From Cryptococcus deneoformans JEC21 (Eukaryota; Basidiomycota; Tremellomycetes; Tremellales; Cryptococcaceae): 64,000 nt of DNA. Below, piece by piece: positions 32,702-45,776 of this stretch. The DNA lies in NCBI RefSeq assembly GCF_000091045.1, contig NC_006693.1, forward strand, positions 833,299 through 897,298. The letters are read 5' to 3'. The position numbers were made by a program, and so were the translations under genes. A model generated the notes under the pieces. It searched no databases and was not told where the DNA came from. It was given only the letters and a program-made list of their open reading frames with translations. Position 1 is the first letter of the stretch. Each line of letters opens with the position of its first letter.

Positions 32702-35653
32702 TTACACACGCGCTTCTTCGTCGGCGGCATCTTGCCAACTGCTGGAACTCCCGCTACCACTCTCTCCCTCACTTGGACCTTTCCCCTTACCCTTATCTTT
32801 TGTTCCCACAGTTTCCTCTCCATCTTTAAAGGTCTCAGGCTCAGACTCAGGCTCATCCTTGTACTCTGTCTTGGGCCCTACCTCATTCGGCTCGTCATCC
32901 TCTAAGAAACCATCATGATACCTCAATGCAGTCCTCTCATCCAAATCCTCCTCCTCTTCATCACTCGGACCATCTCCAAAGGCATCATACAAATCTTTCG
33001 TTCCTTGACTCTCACTCTTGCTCTTGCCAAACTTCCTCCTGCCTCTCTCAAGGAGACTCATCTGCACGTCATCAACAGGCTCGTAAGCACCGCGAGCTCC
33101 TTGACCGTTGTTGGAGAGACCAAAGAGGTTGCGTTTCTGTCGTCGGGCACGGATGAAGAAAAAGGCACCAATAGCAGCACCAGAGAGGATGATAATGGCA
33201 CCTGCGCCTGCAAGCCATGTAGAGGATGAAGCGAGGTTGGAAATACCGCTGAAGAACCCTTCGTCGGCATCGGCATCTGTGGGGCCGGTTGGCTCCGCGA
33301 CATTTCCAGCGTCACCAGTCGTGCTTGTGGGTTGAGGATGGGCTGTAGCAGATCCGAGTCCTGGCTGGGTCGCTTCACCAGAAGCCTCACCATGATCCCC
33401 AGGAAGGAGTGCCGTAGGTTTGGGCTTTTGGCTGACAGTAGTACTGGGGTTGGAACCTGTTTGCTCTTCATCCGGTTGACCTTCTTCTGCGGGTGCCCAG
33501 AGTTTGGCAAGGGCAGGATCAACAGATTCTCCCCACAACTGAAGTGACCATGCGACGAAACGGCCGGTTTTGTCGGGGTTGACTTGGTCTTTGACTTTGA
33601 TGGTCCATGTACCTACCGGGTTCTCATCCCTACATTTCATCAGATCCATTTGGTCTCACTCAAAAACGCATTAAAACATACCAATGCTTCAAAGACATAA
33701 ATTTCCAGCCAGGGAAACCACTATCTGCATTGTCAAACCTCCTCTGCCTGCACAAGACACTAACCACCCCATTGGGACTGGTAAGCTCCACCTCAACATC
33801 ACCCCTCCTCTGATGGTCTATCCAAACCCTAACGGTGACATGCTCCAGTCTCTCAAAGTTGGCATCAAAAAGCATAGACTGAGTGACTTCATACGTGGAG
33901 ATAACACCATCTTCTGTAATGAAAGATCCACTGGGCTCGACCACAGGCGGCGGGTTGGAGGTCTCCTCGTCAGAGCTTGTGGGGCCGTCGGCAGCTTCGT
34001 CTTGACGTCTGGTGACATCGGCAGGCGAAGTGGTAGGAAGATAAACCGATGGAGAGTCATACCACGTTTGGGGCTTGACGAGTTGCCATTTTTCAGCAGC
34101 TTCAACGAACAAACCTGCGTCAAGCTTTCCATAACCATCTGCAGAATGATATCAGCACATGTGCGTTATGTAGAAAGGAACTTGCATTTATAGCTGAAAT
34201 GTCTTCCAGCAGCAGTTAGCTCCCAAGCTGGATCATCAGGGTTGAAGAAAACAGCATGCCGCACGGCAAGATGTTGAATGTCTCGCCAAGTAAGGTCGGG
34301 GCGCACGGAAAGGGCGAGAGCGAAGACTCCAACAGCGAGAGGTGCAGCCGCAGAAGTTCCGCCATGGCTGTGTGAGCACTTATCCTTTCCAACGTCTGTT
34401 GTATGCTACAGAGAAAGTCAATTGAGCGCAAAGGACAGACACAATGACCCACAATGTGATCTCCACTGCCTGAAGAAGGCGCAACCACCATCATGGCTGC
34501 ACACATCTCTGAATAGTAAGGATGTAATCCTTTTCTATCTACCGCTCCAACAGTGACAGAGAAAATAGAGTTCGTATATCCGTCAAAATTACACTGATCG
34601 TCTGATCCACCACCGTTGCCAGCAGCGAACACGAAAACCGATCCTTTACCGTCTCGTCCCTTTTGAACACCGTTCACCATCGCCTTGAGGATCAAACCAT
34701 CAGGGGCTTCCATTGACCTCCCATCGTCGGGAGGACCCCATGAGCAAGAATAAATGTCGTTGAGTTGATAGGCATAATTGAGAGCAGCTGCTTCGTCGGC
34801 ATCGGATATTGGAGCCGAAAGGATACGGACACCGGCGATTTTGCTATCATATGCTACGCCGACTCCACACACGTCGTTGGGAACAGCAGCAATCTCGCCA
34901 GCACATCTAGTACCATGTTGGTCGTCTTTGAGGCGAGGAATCGGAAGCTCAGTGTGGTCGTTGAAGTCGTAAGACCCTTCAGCGAACTGCATAGAGCCAG
35001 TGAGTTTAACTAAATGAGCTCAGCGAGCGATGACGCACGAAATTATCCTTCAAATCTTTGCTCTCTACATCCAGTCCATCGTCTATGATCACCACGTGAA
35101 CACCCTCACCAGTAATACCCCTCCCCCAAAGGCCAGTGACATTGAGCTCGATGTCCTTCATCTGGGTATTGATGAGATGCCATTGCTGATCGAGCATAGG
35201 GTCTGCCAAATGCAGCTCATTTTGGGCATATAAAAGCTCTGTTCTATCGTCTCTTGAATGACGGGAACGAGGAGAATATGATTTATGTCGCTTGGCACGT
35301 TGCTTGAGTGACAAGGGCGTGAGGGATTTCTTGCCAAGACTTGAAGGCAATGCTTCCCATCGCTTCAATATTGGATCATGAGAAACACTTCTTTTTGTTA
35401 TTGACGCATGCTCTGGTGTCCACCCTTCAGTCCTGACAAGCCAATGTCCGTCCAACTCTCCTATACGTTCCACCAGCTCGACGCCTAAAGATTTTGAGAG
35501 TTGCAGCGCGGCTGCTGGTGATATTGATGGGTCGAGCTCCAAGGCGTAATAAGCGTGCGTATCGTAGGACCTTGGTTGAGGTCTTTGCAGGGCGAGCGAT
35601 GGAGGCACTATGAGCGCCAGAAGAATCCCCCAAAGGGATAATAAGGTGCGCAT
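32702..35653 (-). CDS. KEX2: Kexin, Golgi proprotein convertase
   Basis: Five exons: 35653-35039, 34986-34453, 34405-34186, 34138-33682 and 33629-32702, giving 917 residues. Residues 1-21 are a signal peptide. The propeptide contains dibasic sites (AKR near residue 129) for self-cleavage. The subtilase triad is complete: Asp191 in IIDDGLD, His229 in HGTRCAGE, Ser401 in GGTSAAAP, with oxyanion Asn329 in AAGNGG. A P/homo-B domain follows (WIDHQRRGDVEVELTSPNG, GTWTIKVKDQ). Next are a Ser/Thr-rich stem, one transmembrane helix (AGAGAIIILSGAAIGAFFFI) and an acidic cytosolic tail of ~130 residues, as needed for Golgi retention. It cleaves after Lys-Arg/Arg-Arg in secreted precursors. Intron 3 begins with GC (GCAAGT) rather than GT; only this join gives the conserved YGYGKLDA. 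Confidence 0.95.
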
Positions 35654-35913
35654 TTTGCAGAAGTTACAGATGCGATCTGAATTGGAAATGTAAATACAAA
35701 TGTAAATAAATACTTGATATTCACCTGCTGCTCTGCCTGGAACTTGGCTGCGGCGGGGCCGGCGGGGTGGTGACCTACCGTGGGAATATACAGGTCATTG
35801 CGTAACGACTTCCTCTTTAGATAGGTATTCGACAACGCGCACGTCGTTCGTTCGTTGTGATCCCAAGCTTAAGACATTTTTGCAGCTTATTTCTTTTAAA
35901 GAAAATAAACGAA

Positions 35914-38326
35914 ATGGGCGTACAAATCGACGGAGAGGCCCTCGGCACCCTCCTAAAACGATTATCATCCTCCTCCTATTTATCCATCGACGACATCGCC
36001 CTCTTGGCCGATGCACTTGTACCTTCATCTCCACGGTTGGCCCGGGCAACGGCGTATCTTTGTCTTTCAAAAGCTTGCAGTGATCTCGATTCCAAGCAGA
36101 CCGACGGAAAAGCAATTTACGATGCTATCTTCCCTTTCATCAATTCAATCTTCCACAAATCCGTGCCAAAAATACAAGAGATAGAAAACGACGAGGACGC
36201 CGTGGAGATAATGGCGCCCGAAATCTGTGTGCCAGCCGTTTACCTTCTTACAGCACTCTTTCCTATCGCCCCTTCAGCCTCTGCATCTTTATTAACGGGA
36301 AAGATTGGGGATGAAGGTGATTCATTGGGTATACTACTAGAGCTTGCAGAATTACCGTCGCCTCTTCAACCAGCACTGGCTGAGCTTTTTGTCGCTGCGG
36401 CTGATAGCAAGCAAGGGCGTGACCTTGTTTTGACCAGAGGAATGGAATGGCTGAAGGGAGGCGTAAAATATGAAGAAGGTAGCGGAGATGTGACAGCTCT
36501 TTGCGCTGCAGCACTGAGTAAGTTGTCAGGCAGTAGTGATGCGGATCAGGGGAAACCGCCATCTGAGGGTCAGGGAATAGAGTCTATCACTGCCTCAAAT
36601 GCCGACCGTGAAGAGCTGGCGAAGAAGATGATGGCTTTTGTGGAGGATTCCTCAAGCAATTACCCAGCTTTACAATCGATCATTGAAGGTCTTGCTGTTC
36701 TGTCCCTCCGACCGCGAGTCAAAGTCCTTCTTTCATCTTCTCCAAAATTCCTCAAATCGCTTATCGATTTGTCTCCTGTACCTGGTCGGAAGGGCGGATC
36801 CCTCCCTGTAACTCCTCGGGGCATGATTGACGCTGACAACGACGCTAAGCTGTTCGAATCGGTCGAAACAAGCTTCTGCTACGGCCTCGCCAGTATACTA
36901 GTAAACATCACAAGCCCGAAGCCTATACTTTCAGAACAAGACCAAGAAATGGAAAAGTTGCGAAAAATGGCGATTTCCGCCGACAAGAGCAAGCTGAATG
37001 AGCAGGATGAGGACGCTGAGCTGGACAGCAACTTGGAAGTTCTCAAGCGAGTCAAGGCGGTACTGGCAGCTGGGTGCGTCAATGCTTTGAGTGGGCTAAT
37101 CCGGGCAGACAGTAGACTGGTGAAAGAGGCTATTGGGAGGCTGTGTAGGAACCTTGTGGATTCGCCAGATGAGGAGAAAGACCGGAAGGAATGGATGAGA
37201 AGAAGGGTTTTATTCGTGAAAGACGGTGGTTTCAAAGTACTATCAATCGTGCTGAGAGACCTCTTGGCGATGGCAACGGTTAAACCTTCTACCAAAGCCT
37301 CAGATACTACTCTATCTCCTGCCAATCCTGCCACTATCGATATTATACCCGCCTGTCAAGCTTTGGCGAAGCTTGTTGTCACTACCGATCCAGCCACTCT
37401 GTTCCCTCCTCCATATCAGGTTACAGCGCTCAATGCTCTTACCCCCCTTTACCACCTTCTCATCCATCCTGATTCTCTCCTCATCCAGCGATTCGAAGCT
37501 CTTATGGCTCTCACCAACATTACATCCATCGATCCTACGATCTCAGCCAAACTTATCAAAGCTAGTATTAAACCACTCAAAGTCGAAAGCCTATTCAGGA
37601 CATCTTATAGTAGTGAGGAGGTGCGAGTGATCACCAAGGTTGAAGAGATGATGCTGGATGATAATGAGCTTGTCAGAAGGGCTGCAGTACAGCTAGTCTG
37701 CAACCTTACGTCCTCGCAAACTGGCTACGATTACTTTTCAGGAGAAGACTCTACCACAACACCTTCTCGTGCGAGATCGTTGCTAAATATATTGGTAGTC
37801 TTGACTTGCATTGATGATGTGCCAACTCAATCCGCGGCAGGAGGAGCGCTTGCAATGCTCACCGAATCGCCGATTGCGTGCAAGTACATTCTCATGGGTG
37901 ACATCCATTCGTCTTCATCAGCTGATCAGACACCCCCGAGATCTCCTTGGTCACGAATCTGCGGCCTGCTCGAAACTGCGCCCGAGGTGGAATACGATGA
38001 AAGGACCGAACCTATACCGATAATATCATCTACGCCTTCACAGCCCAACGCAGAGCTCGTGCACCGTGGTGTTATCATCCTGTACAACCTTCTAGAGTAC
38101 GTGGTCGGTCTACCAGGGAAAGAGCGAGAGGCAGAGAAGAAAAGGATTGAAGCGGATGGGGTGCAGAATGTATTGTTTGGGGTGTTAAAGGTAGTGAAGG
38201 ATATGGGTGACGAAATGATCCAGCCGGTGGTCTTTAGTTTGAAAATGATGCGGGAGAATTTGAAATGTAAGTTTCCAGTGTAAAGGCTGATATCTAGTTG
38301 CTGATATGGCTTTAGGCGCTCATTAA
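35914..38326 (+). CDS. SHE4: UCS-domain myosin chaperone (UNC-45/She4/Cro1 family)
   Basis: Two exons, 35914-38266 and 38316-38326, giving 787 residues; the second contributes only the end CAH-stop. The protein is all-helical with armadillo-like repeats. Family segments include LVKEAIGRLCRNLVDSPDEE, RRRVLFVKDGGFKVL, LLIQRFEALMALTNI, NELVRRAAVQLVCNL and LVHRGVIILYNLLEYV. These match the C-terminal UCS domain that folds myosin motor heads. There is no N-terminal TPR domain, as in fungal members. Expected roles are myosin function in endocytosis, polarised growth and cytokinesis. The ATG at 35914 is the first in the frame; the upstream 260 nt is the divergent promoter shared with KEX2. Symbol by similarity to yeast She4. 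Confidence 0.85.
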
Positions 38327-38962
38327 TCCACAAGAGTAGAAAGCTGGGCAGAGAAAATGGCATAGAATGGCTCAAAGAGCAGATCAATGGCCTGATCAGA
38401 TATAAGTCGAGCGTGATCTAGCTTTATGCTGCTGTATGTACATATTATTTTATATGTCGAAATGGGCCCTGCTTTATGTTGCCAGAAAAGTACACTACTT
38501 TGATAAAGGGGAATGCCCTAGTCCATTGCGAACGAAAAAATGCGCAAGCGGCGAAACGAGGCATAGTATAGCAGGAGACTTCAGAGAGAAGTGTTAATCC
38601 GAAGACAACAGCTGTCTAAATGGTTGGCGTCAAAGGAAGGTTCGCATTATTTGGTCTGGCCTGACTGCATTTGATTCCAAAAGCGCATAAGTTTGCATTA
38701 GAACTAAAAACAAAGCATGATTATTACAGTTCATTTATTTTTTAAATTGATCGGCATGCATGCAAAGTATACGTGCAAGGACAATGGTAACCTGCAGGTG
38801 TGACCGATAATTATAACCATTTGTTGAGAATGAAGAGGTGAGGAGAAAAACAATGGATGACGGGAAAAAAATAAAAAAACACTGAGACGGCGTGGACCGC
38901 CGTCTTATTTGCTTCCGTTATCCGCCAAAGTGGAAATTGCACATACACCGGCAGGGTATACT
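38327..38962. other. Intergenic upstream of U6 snRNA
   Basis: Holds the 3' UTR of the UCS gene and the U6 promoter. No clear TATA box lies 25-30 nt before the U6 start. The notable element is the perfect hairpin at 38885-38905. Confidence 0.4.
38885..38905. promoter_or_regulatory. Perfect 8-bp GC-rich hairpin upstream of U6
   Basis: AGACGGCG (38885-38892) and its exact complement CGCCGTCT (38898-38905) flank a 5-nt loop, about 60-80 nt before the U6 RNA. Position suggests a promoter or insulating element; function unknown. Confidence 0.3.
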
Positions 38963-39076
38963 GTTGCCACCTTCGGGTCGGCATAAGAAAAATTGGAACA
39001 ATACAGAGAAGATTAGCATTGCCCCTGCATAAGGATGACAAACTCGAGCAGAGAGGAGGTTCTTCGGAACCAAATA
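38963..39076 (+). ncRNA. SNR6: U6 spliceosomal snRNA
   Basis: The conserved core is unmistakable: AATTGGAACAATACAGAGAA with the ACAGAGA box at 39003-39009, then GATTAGCA, CCCCTGC and AAGGATGAC, which form the U4-pairing region and the internal stem-loop. A 5' stem-loop with CTTCGG precedes it, and a 3' hairpin closed by GGTTCTTCGGAACC follows. The RNA sits in the catalytic centre of the spliceosome. The gene appears uninterrupted, unlike the U6 genes of some other fungi that contain an intron. The exact 5' end is estimated from family length (about 100-115 nt). Confidence 0.95.
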
Positions 39077-39082
39077 TTTTTT
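39077..39082 (+). terminator. RNA polymerase III terminator of U6
   Basis: A run of six T residues directly after the 3' hairpin and the ATA of U6, the usual Pol III stop. Confidence 0.85.
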
Positions 39083-39556
39083 GCATCTTGAAACTGTGCC
39101 CTATATGTTAAGTTACCTGAGTTTTCATATTTTTCTTGAAGACTGGGATGTCCATAAGACTTAGCGGTCCTTATAAACATAGGGTCGCTCGTTAAATCTG
39201 CCGTGGAGACAAAATGTTTGGCTCATGGTCGCGAAATTTGAGCTTTACCTGGCGGTTGTTCCAGGTCCCTTCTTATGGTAGGTTTTATCGTTGGGTTGTA
39301 CGTTTCAAGAGTACTGTGTCTACTTTCGCAATGATTTGCCAGTTTGTTCACGGATGGCGTTACAAAAACATCAAGAAAACGGAATGCACATTGCTGAAAA
39401 GTCACTTAAATGGGCTATGCGGGATATGTGCATTTCATGAGCGTTCTGTGGGCCACACTATATCTAATCCTGAGTAACCGCGGCAAACAAACCTCCCAAT
39501 CTTCGTTCATACCATTTGAGTCAACATTCGCCTTTTTCGCCTTTTGGCATTGCAAC
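39083..39556. other. Intergenic, U6 / OYE 3' flank
   Basis: No gene recognised; an 87-codon open frame at 39214-39477 has no motif. No clear B-box downstream of U6 by eye. Confidence 0.4.
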
Positions 39557-41097
<1,541 letters not shown>

Positions 41098-44000
41098 CGC
41101 GATGGTAAGTTGTGATGAGCTGATGAACTCCTATGATGATTTTTTGGAAGGTGAAAGATTCCGGACGTGTTGTTAGATTCTATCGACATTTCTCTTTCAC
41201 AATTATATAGCGTAGCCATTGCTTGCCCTGGTAAACAGGGTCCAATTTGAGTCTAAGAAAGATTCGCGCTGTCGCTGTCGTCGGTCATGTCTCCGAATGG
41301 GATTCAGTTTTGTTCCTAAAATAAATAGAGCACTAACAGCGAAACGGAGTGCTAACCACTTCCGTGGACCACCAAAAGTGGTACGTAATAAGCCCGGAGA
41401 TCAGAAATGCCATCTTCTGCGACAACCGCCGACAAAACAATTCGGAGAACAACAACAACGAATACCCACCACCACCATCTTCATCCTTTTGGCTCCTTGC
41501 CGACAGCTCTACCAACGTAGTGGCTTGAAGACCTGAGGAGAGGAGGCATGTGTCGAGCTTAAGTAGTCATCAAACTCAATCCGAGACATGGTGTCAAAAA
41601 TGAATTCGGACGTTTAAACAACCATCTCGAGTCCGCGGGGTGCTTAATAGAGTCTTCCATTCCTGTCTCTTTTGAAAAGGAATTGCTGGAGGTCGGAGTC
41701 ACCATCGGACATGGGAATAAGTAGCCCAAATACGCCGGCATACGCACCCCGATGTGCCGTTATGCCATCTGCGTGCCTGTGGTGGCCTTTCAACATGGTC
41801 TACTGTTTCATCACAACACTGCATACAAGTACTAACAAAAAATGAATGAGGGATTGGGCAGTGAATGAGCAGATGACAGATAACTATTTCTGACTATATA
41901 TCTTTCTTTTCCCTGACTGCGGGTTCTATCCAGGTTTAGAAGTTGTTGTCTTTGTCCGCGAATCACGATTTGTTTGGATTACAGACGATGGAGATCTCCT
42001 CGTCAGAGCTGAAAAGCGGCAAAAGAAGGTCCTGTTAGTCTTCTTCCACTAACCTCTGTAGTTAGCAATTGAAGCGGCCTAGTGAGGTAGTGTTATTAAT
42101 ATATTCCCATCGGCATCCATCTCCCAAAACGTTTGTGTATGGATCATCATCAGAAAGATTAGGCGACACTGCATTCTTCTAGAACGAATGGTGAGATACT
42201 AGTGATTAGGGACGACCAAAATAATGCTACTCCTTTTCTGATGTTGGAAACCCAATCTAACGGAATTATCAGATCATAAATGTGAAATAACAAGGTAAAC
42301 ATGGTTGTGAGTAGTTCGTTTGTTGGGTCTGCATGCTAGAGTCTAGCATTTGACAACGGTTAAGAGAAACGAGAAGCGATATGGGGCCTAAGCACTTCGT
42401 CCTCAAATTGTTTTCAGGAGGATACATGGGTAAGTTTGACCTCGCATCTCTCTGCAGCATGACTCTGCGATGCTGATGGCGATTGGTAGGTGAGGATACG
42501 GAATGTTGCTCATGCTGCGTGAGTCGTCTGCTTTTTCACAGCAGAGCTGATTTGTGCGATAGTGCAGCTGCATTATCTCCATCGTTGAAAGCTGGCTCAG
42601 TTTTTTTAACAAATACGTCTAGTGAGTTTTGAACCAATGTGGTTAGTCTCATAAACTTATGCCCTTCCATCCTCAGTATTAGAATTGGTTGGTAAAGCTT
42701 GATCGATAGAAAATTGTAGCTCACATTTTGCCGGGGGTGGATCGGTTTGACATCGTTAAGTTTTGAAAGGCGCTAACTGGCTAATAATGGCCGCTAACGG
42801 ACAATGTTAGACACAAGGTGGACAAGAAGTCTGGAGATGTCCAAGAAGGGCCGCAAATTAAAAAGACAGGGTGAAGACATATATCAGCGAAACAACCCTA
42901 TGTTCACACATCTGAAAGGTATTGCCGCACTGATCAATGATAATGTGGTAGGCATGGCTCTCCATGTGTCATGTATCGGAAATGCAGTTTTATGTGCACG
43001 GTTCAGTTACATGTACAGAAATGATTAGTGAATCGTTTTCCAAGTTACTGAGGAAAGAAGACGGCTGAAGACTTGCAGTGATCAGTGGGTCTTTCAACAT
43101 CGACCACTGGTGGGACTGGTCAGACATTCCTGTTGCCCATTATACGCATGTATAACTGCTGATCATCACATGTCTGGATAGGCTTAGACCCCTCTATTCG
43201 TTCATTCTTGCGCTTAACATAGGCGTTTTCCTTGACATCAGCTCTGGTGTGTTCTGCATGCCCAAATGAAATCAAAGGTGCCCTTACTGATGTTCGCGTC
43301 ATCTCAGGAGGCGGGCGTTCCGATTGTTTTTGTTTGTCTTGACAAGGATCCAGAGCATTTCAAAGATAGGAGCCCAAGCTTCTACCAAGCAAGCATTAAT
43401 GAAGAAGGGATTGGGAGGAAGGCTGACGGAACCGTACCAAGGATCTTGCCTGTCATCCCACATACTTTCAGGCTGTGATGTCAGGAGCTACCGAACCATT
43501 TCCTCCTAATGAAAAGGCGTGACGCAGGAGTCCTGGATGATAGACTAAGCTGTCTTTGCTGGATGATCATGTGTTTTGGGCAATTCCGCAATGCCTTTCG
43601 TTACGCTTTACTCTTTGACGGAAGTTCTTGGGTTAGAGTTGCGGGTTTTGCTGGTTGAGCCTTAGCCTAGACACGGTGGCAAGTTAGTATCATAGGTCGT
43701 ATAGTAATCAATCATAGCCATTATGTATAATTGTTGACAATTGAGAGATGGGAAGAAGAGACGAAGCTGATGCGCGAATGGAAAGGAACGGATTGTTTGC
43801 AAGGTGATGCGTAAAATTGCCTTTTCAGGAAATTCTGCTGCAGGAGTATATAACAGGGAAGATGCTGGATCCGCCCTCCCGCGCCCCCGCTCCCTCCTTT
43901 TTGCTCCCTTGCTAGCTTTCGTCCTACATCCATCTTCTTTCATCCTCTTATCCACATAATTACGCAGCACTCGCTCAATCAGCGACATCGTTAATAGACA

Positions 44001-44104
44001 CGCATAGCGTACCCTAGAAAATTTAGCCCTCCGAATCAAAGGATTGACCACTCAAAAGTAGCCGCCAAATATCATCCTCTTATCTCTCGCCACCAACGTG
44101 CAAC
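41098..44104. other. Three-kilobase region without a recognisable gene
   Basis: Open frames are all below 130 codons, do not connect through plausible introns and show no family motif. No tRNA T-loop signature or repeat array was seen. It contains the OYE and TBP promoters; the rest could be long UTRs or noncoding transcripts. Confidence 0.45.
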
Positions 44105-45230
44105 ATGTCCGGTCTCGCCCTTCCCAAAGCGTCCAATGCGGGCCCGTCCAGCTCAAGTAGCAAGCCAGAAGGAATTCAAACACTTGATGGAGAAGGATCT
44201 CTCGCCACAAGACCACCGCAAAAGGCTATTGCTAGTGTTCCGGAGATTACAGCGGTGGATGGTCTAGTGCCAACCTTACAGTGGGTATTACAACGTTTGT
44301 GGCTGGGATCTTTGCATATAGGCCATGGTGTATGAGTGAAATAATTTGCATGGGATGGAACGAGAGACGAAGGAAGAAGGAAGGCTGCGAAAGGTGACGG
44401 CGATGAACCACCCTGTGACGGAAGTGTTGGGCCATCCTAGCCAATGCCTTCGTTGCGAATGGACTCGCCGCTGCACTGTTGCTACCTGGTGGCGCCCGCT
44501 GTTTGTCTCACGTATGAGAAAGTTCAGTGGGTGCTGACTGCGTGTCTTTTGCAGAAACATTGTCGCCACCGTCAACCTCGACTGTCGTTTAGACTTGAAG
44601 ACTATTGCCCTCCACGCTCGAAATGCGGAATACAACCCAAGAGTATGCTTTTCTCTGTCCTGGAAGAAGCATCAAACTGATGTATTGTTTAGCGTTTCGC
44701 TGCCGTTGTCATGCGTATTCGTGACCCAAGAACAACGGCCTTGATTTTCGCTTCTGGAAAGATGGTCGTCACTGGTGCCAAGTCTGAAGACGACTCTCGG
44801 TTAGCATCTCGTAAATACGCCCGAATAATCCAAAAGCTTGGTTTTGAGGCCAAGTTCGCCGAGTTCAAGATTCAGAACATGGTCGGCAGTTGCGATGTCA
44901 AGTTCCCTATCAGATTAGAAGGTCTGGCATTCAGCCACGGTGCATTCAGCAGTTACGAACCGGAGGTGAATCCTTCTCATAATTGTCTGAATTGTTTTCT
45001 CACATACTTTCAGCTGTTCCCTGGTTTGATTTATCGTATGCTCAAACCCAAAGTCGTCATCCTCATCTTCGTGTCCGGCAAAATTGTCCTCACCGGTGCA
45101 AAAGTCAGAGAAGAAATTTACATGGCGTTCAACCAGATCTACTCTGTGTTGCTCGGTAAATTGACCTTTCCCTCATATGTGAAGGCATATGCTAATATCT
45201 TCCTGTGCAGAATTCCGAAAGACGACATAA
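44105..45230 (+). CDS. SPT15: TATA-binding protein (TBP)
   Basis: Five exons: 44105-44280, 44555-44642, 44693-44965, 45014-45155 and 45211-45230, giving 232 residues. A Ser-rich N-terminal arm of ~55 residues is followed by the two-repeat saddle. Repeat 1 has [39 protein letters not shown] and [20 protein letters not shown]. Repeat 2 has [31 protein letters not shown] and [20 protein letters not shown]. The family's C-terminal end (here EFRKTT) is present. TBP nucleates preinitiation complexes for all three polymerases. Intron 1 is 274 nt, the longest in this gene. All exon phases agree. Confidence 0.97.
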
Positions 45231-45776
45231 AGTCTCGGCTGACAGGCTTCTCTTTCATTACCATCCTCTGCACCGCGACCTGTACTGCCCCTACATCGTT
45301 GAGCATAACATTTGGGTTTCAAGTTAATCTCTTCTTTTTTGGGCGCCGCGCCCACCCCGGTCATCCCGATATTGTCTATCACATTAGTCATATAACGTAC
45401 TTCACGAAAAAAAAGCAATTATCCATACTGGTGACAACCACATTGACAGTCCCCTCAGACTATACACAGTTTTATCGTCTGGCATGTAATTCTGTTTCGA
45501 AACTGTAGTGATTGAAGCCGTTGAAAGTATCCATTTTTCTGCTGTCTAGTTCTACTCGGGCCTCAATTGTGCTCCAGTTATTATGTGACCAGATTATGAA
45601 GAATAATAAAAGTTGTGACCCTAAATAATTAATTACGGCTATCAGAGACGGTCACGTCCGTCATCGCTATTTTCGTCATCACTTGTACCAGCCCGGCCAC
45701 CGGCCATCCACGCATTCCTTTATTTCTCCTTTTTTGATCTTTTTTGCTCTTGGTTGTACTTACAGGCAGGCATAAA
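45231..45776. other. Intergenic between TBP and lipase genes
   Basis: A 546-nt gap on the same strand: TBP 3' UTR and lipase promoter. No other feature recognised. Confidence 0.4.

Noticed and set aside
42269..43500. Several 60-75-codon frames in the 41-44 kb gap
   Set aside because: They neither join through GT..AG introns nor resemble any family.
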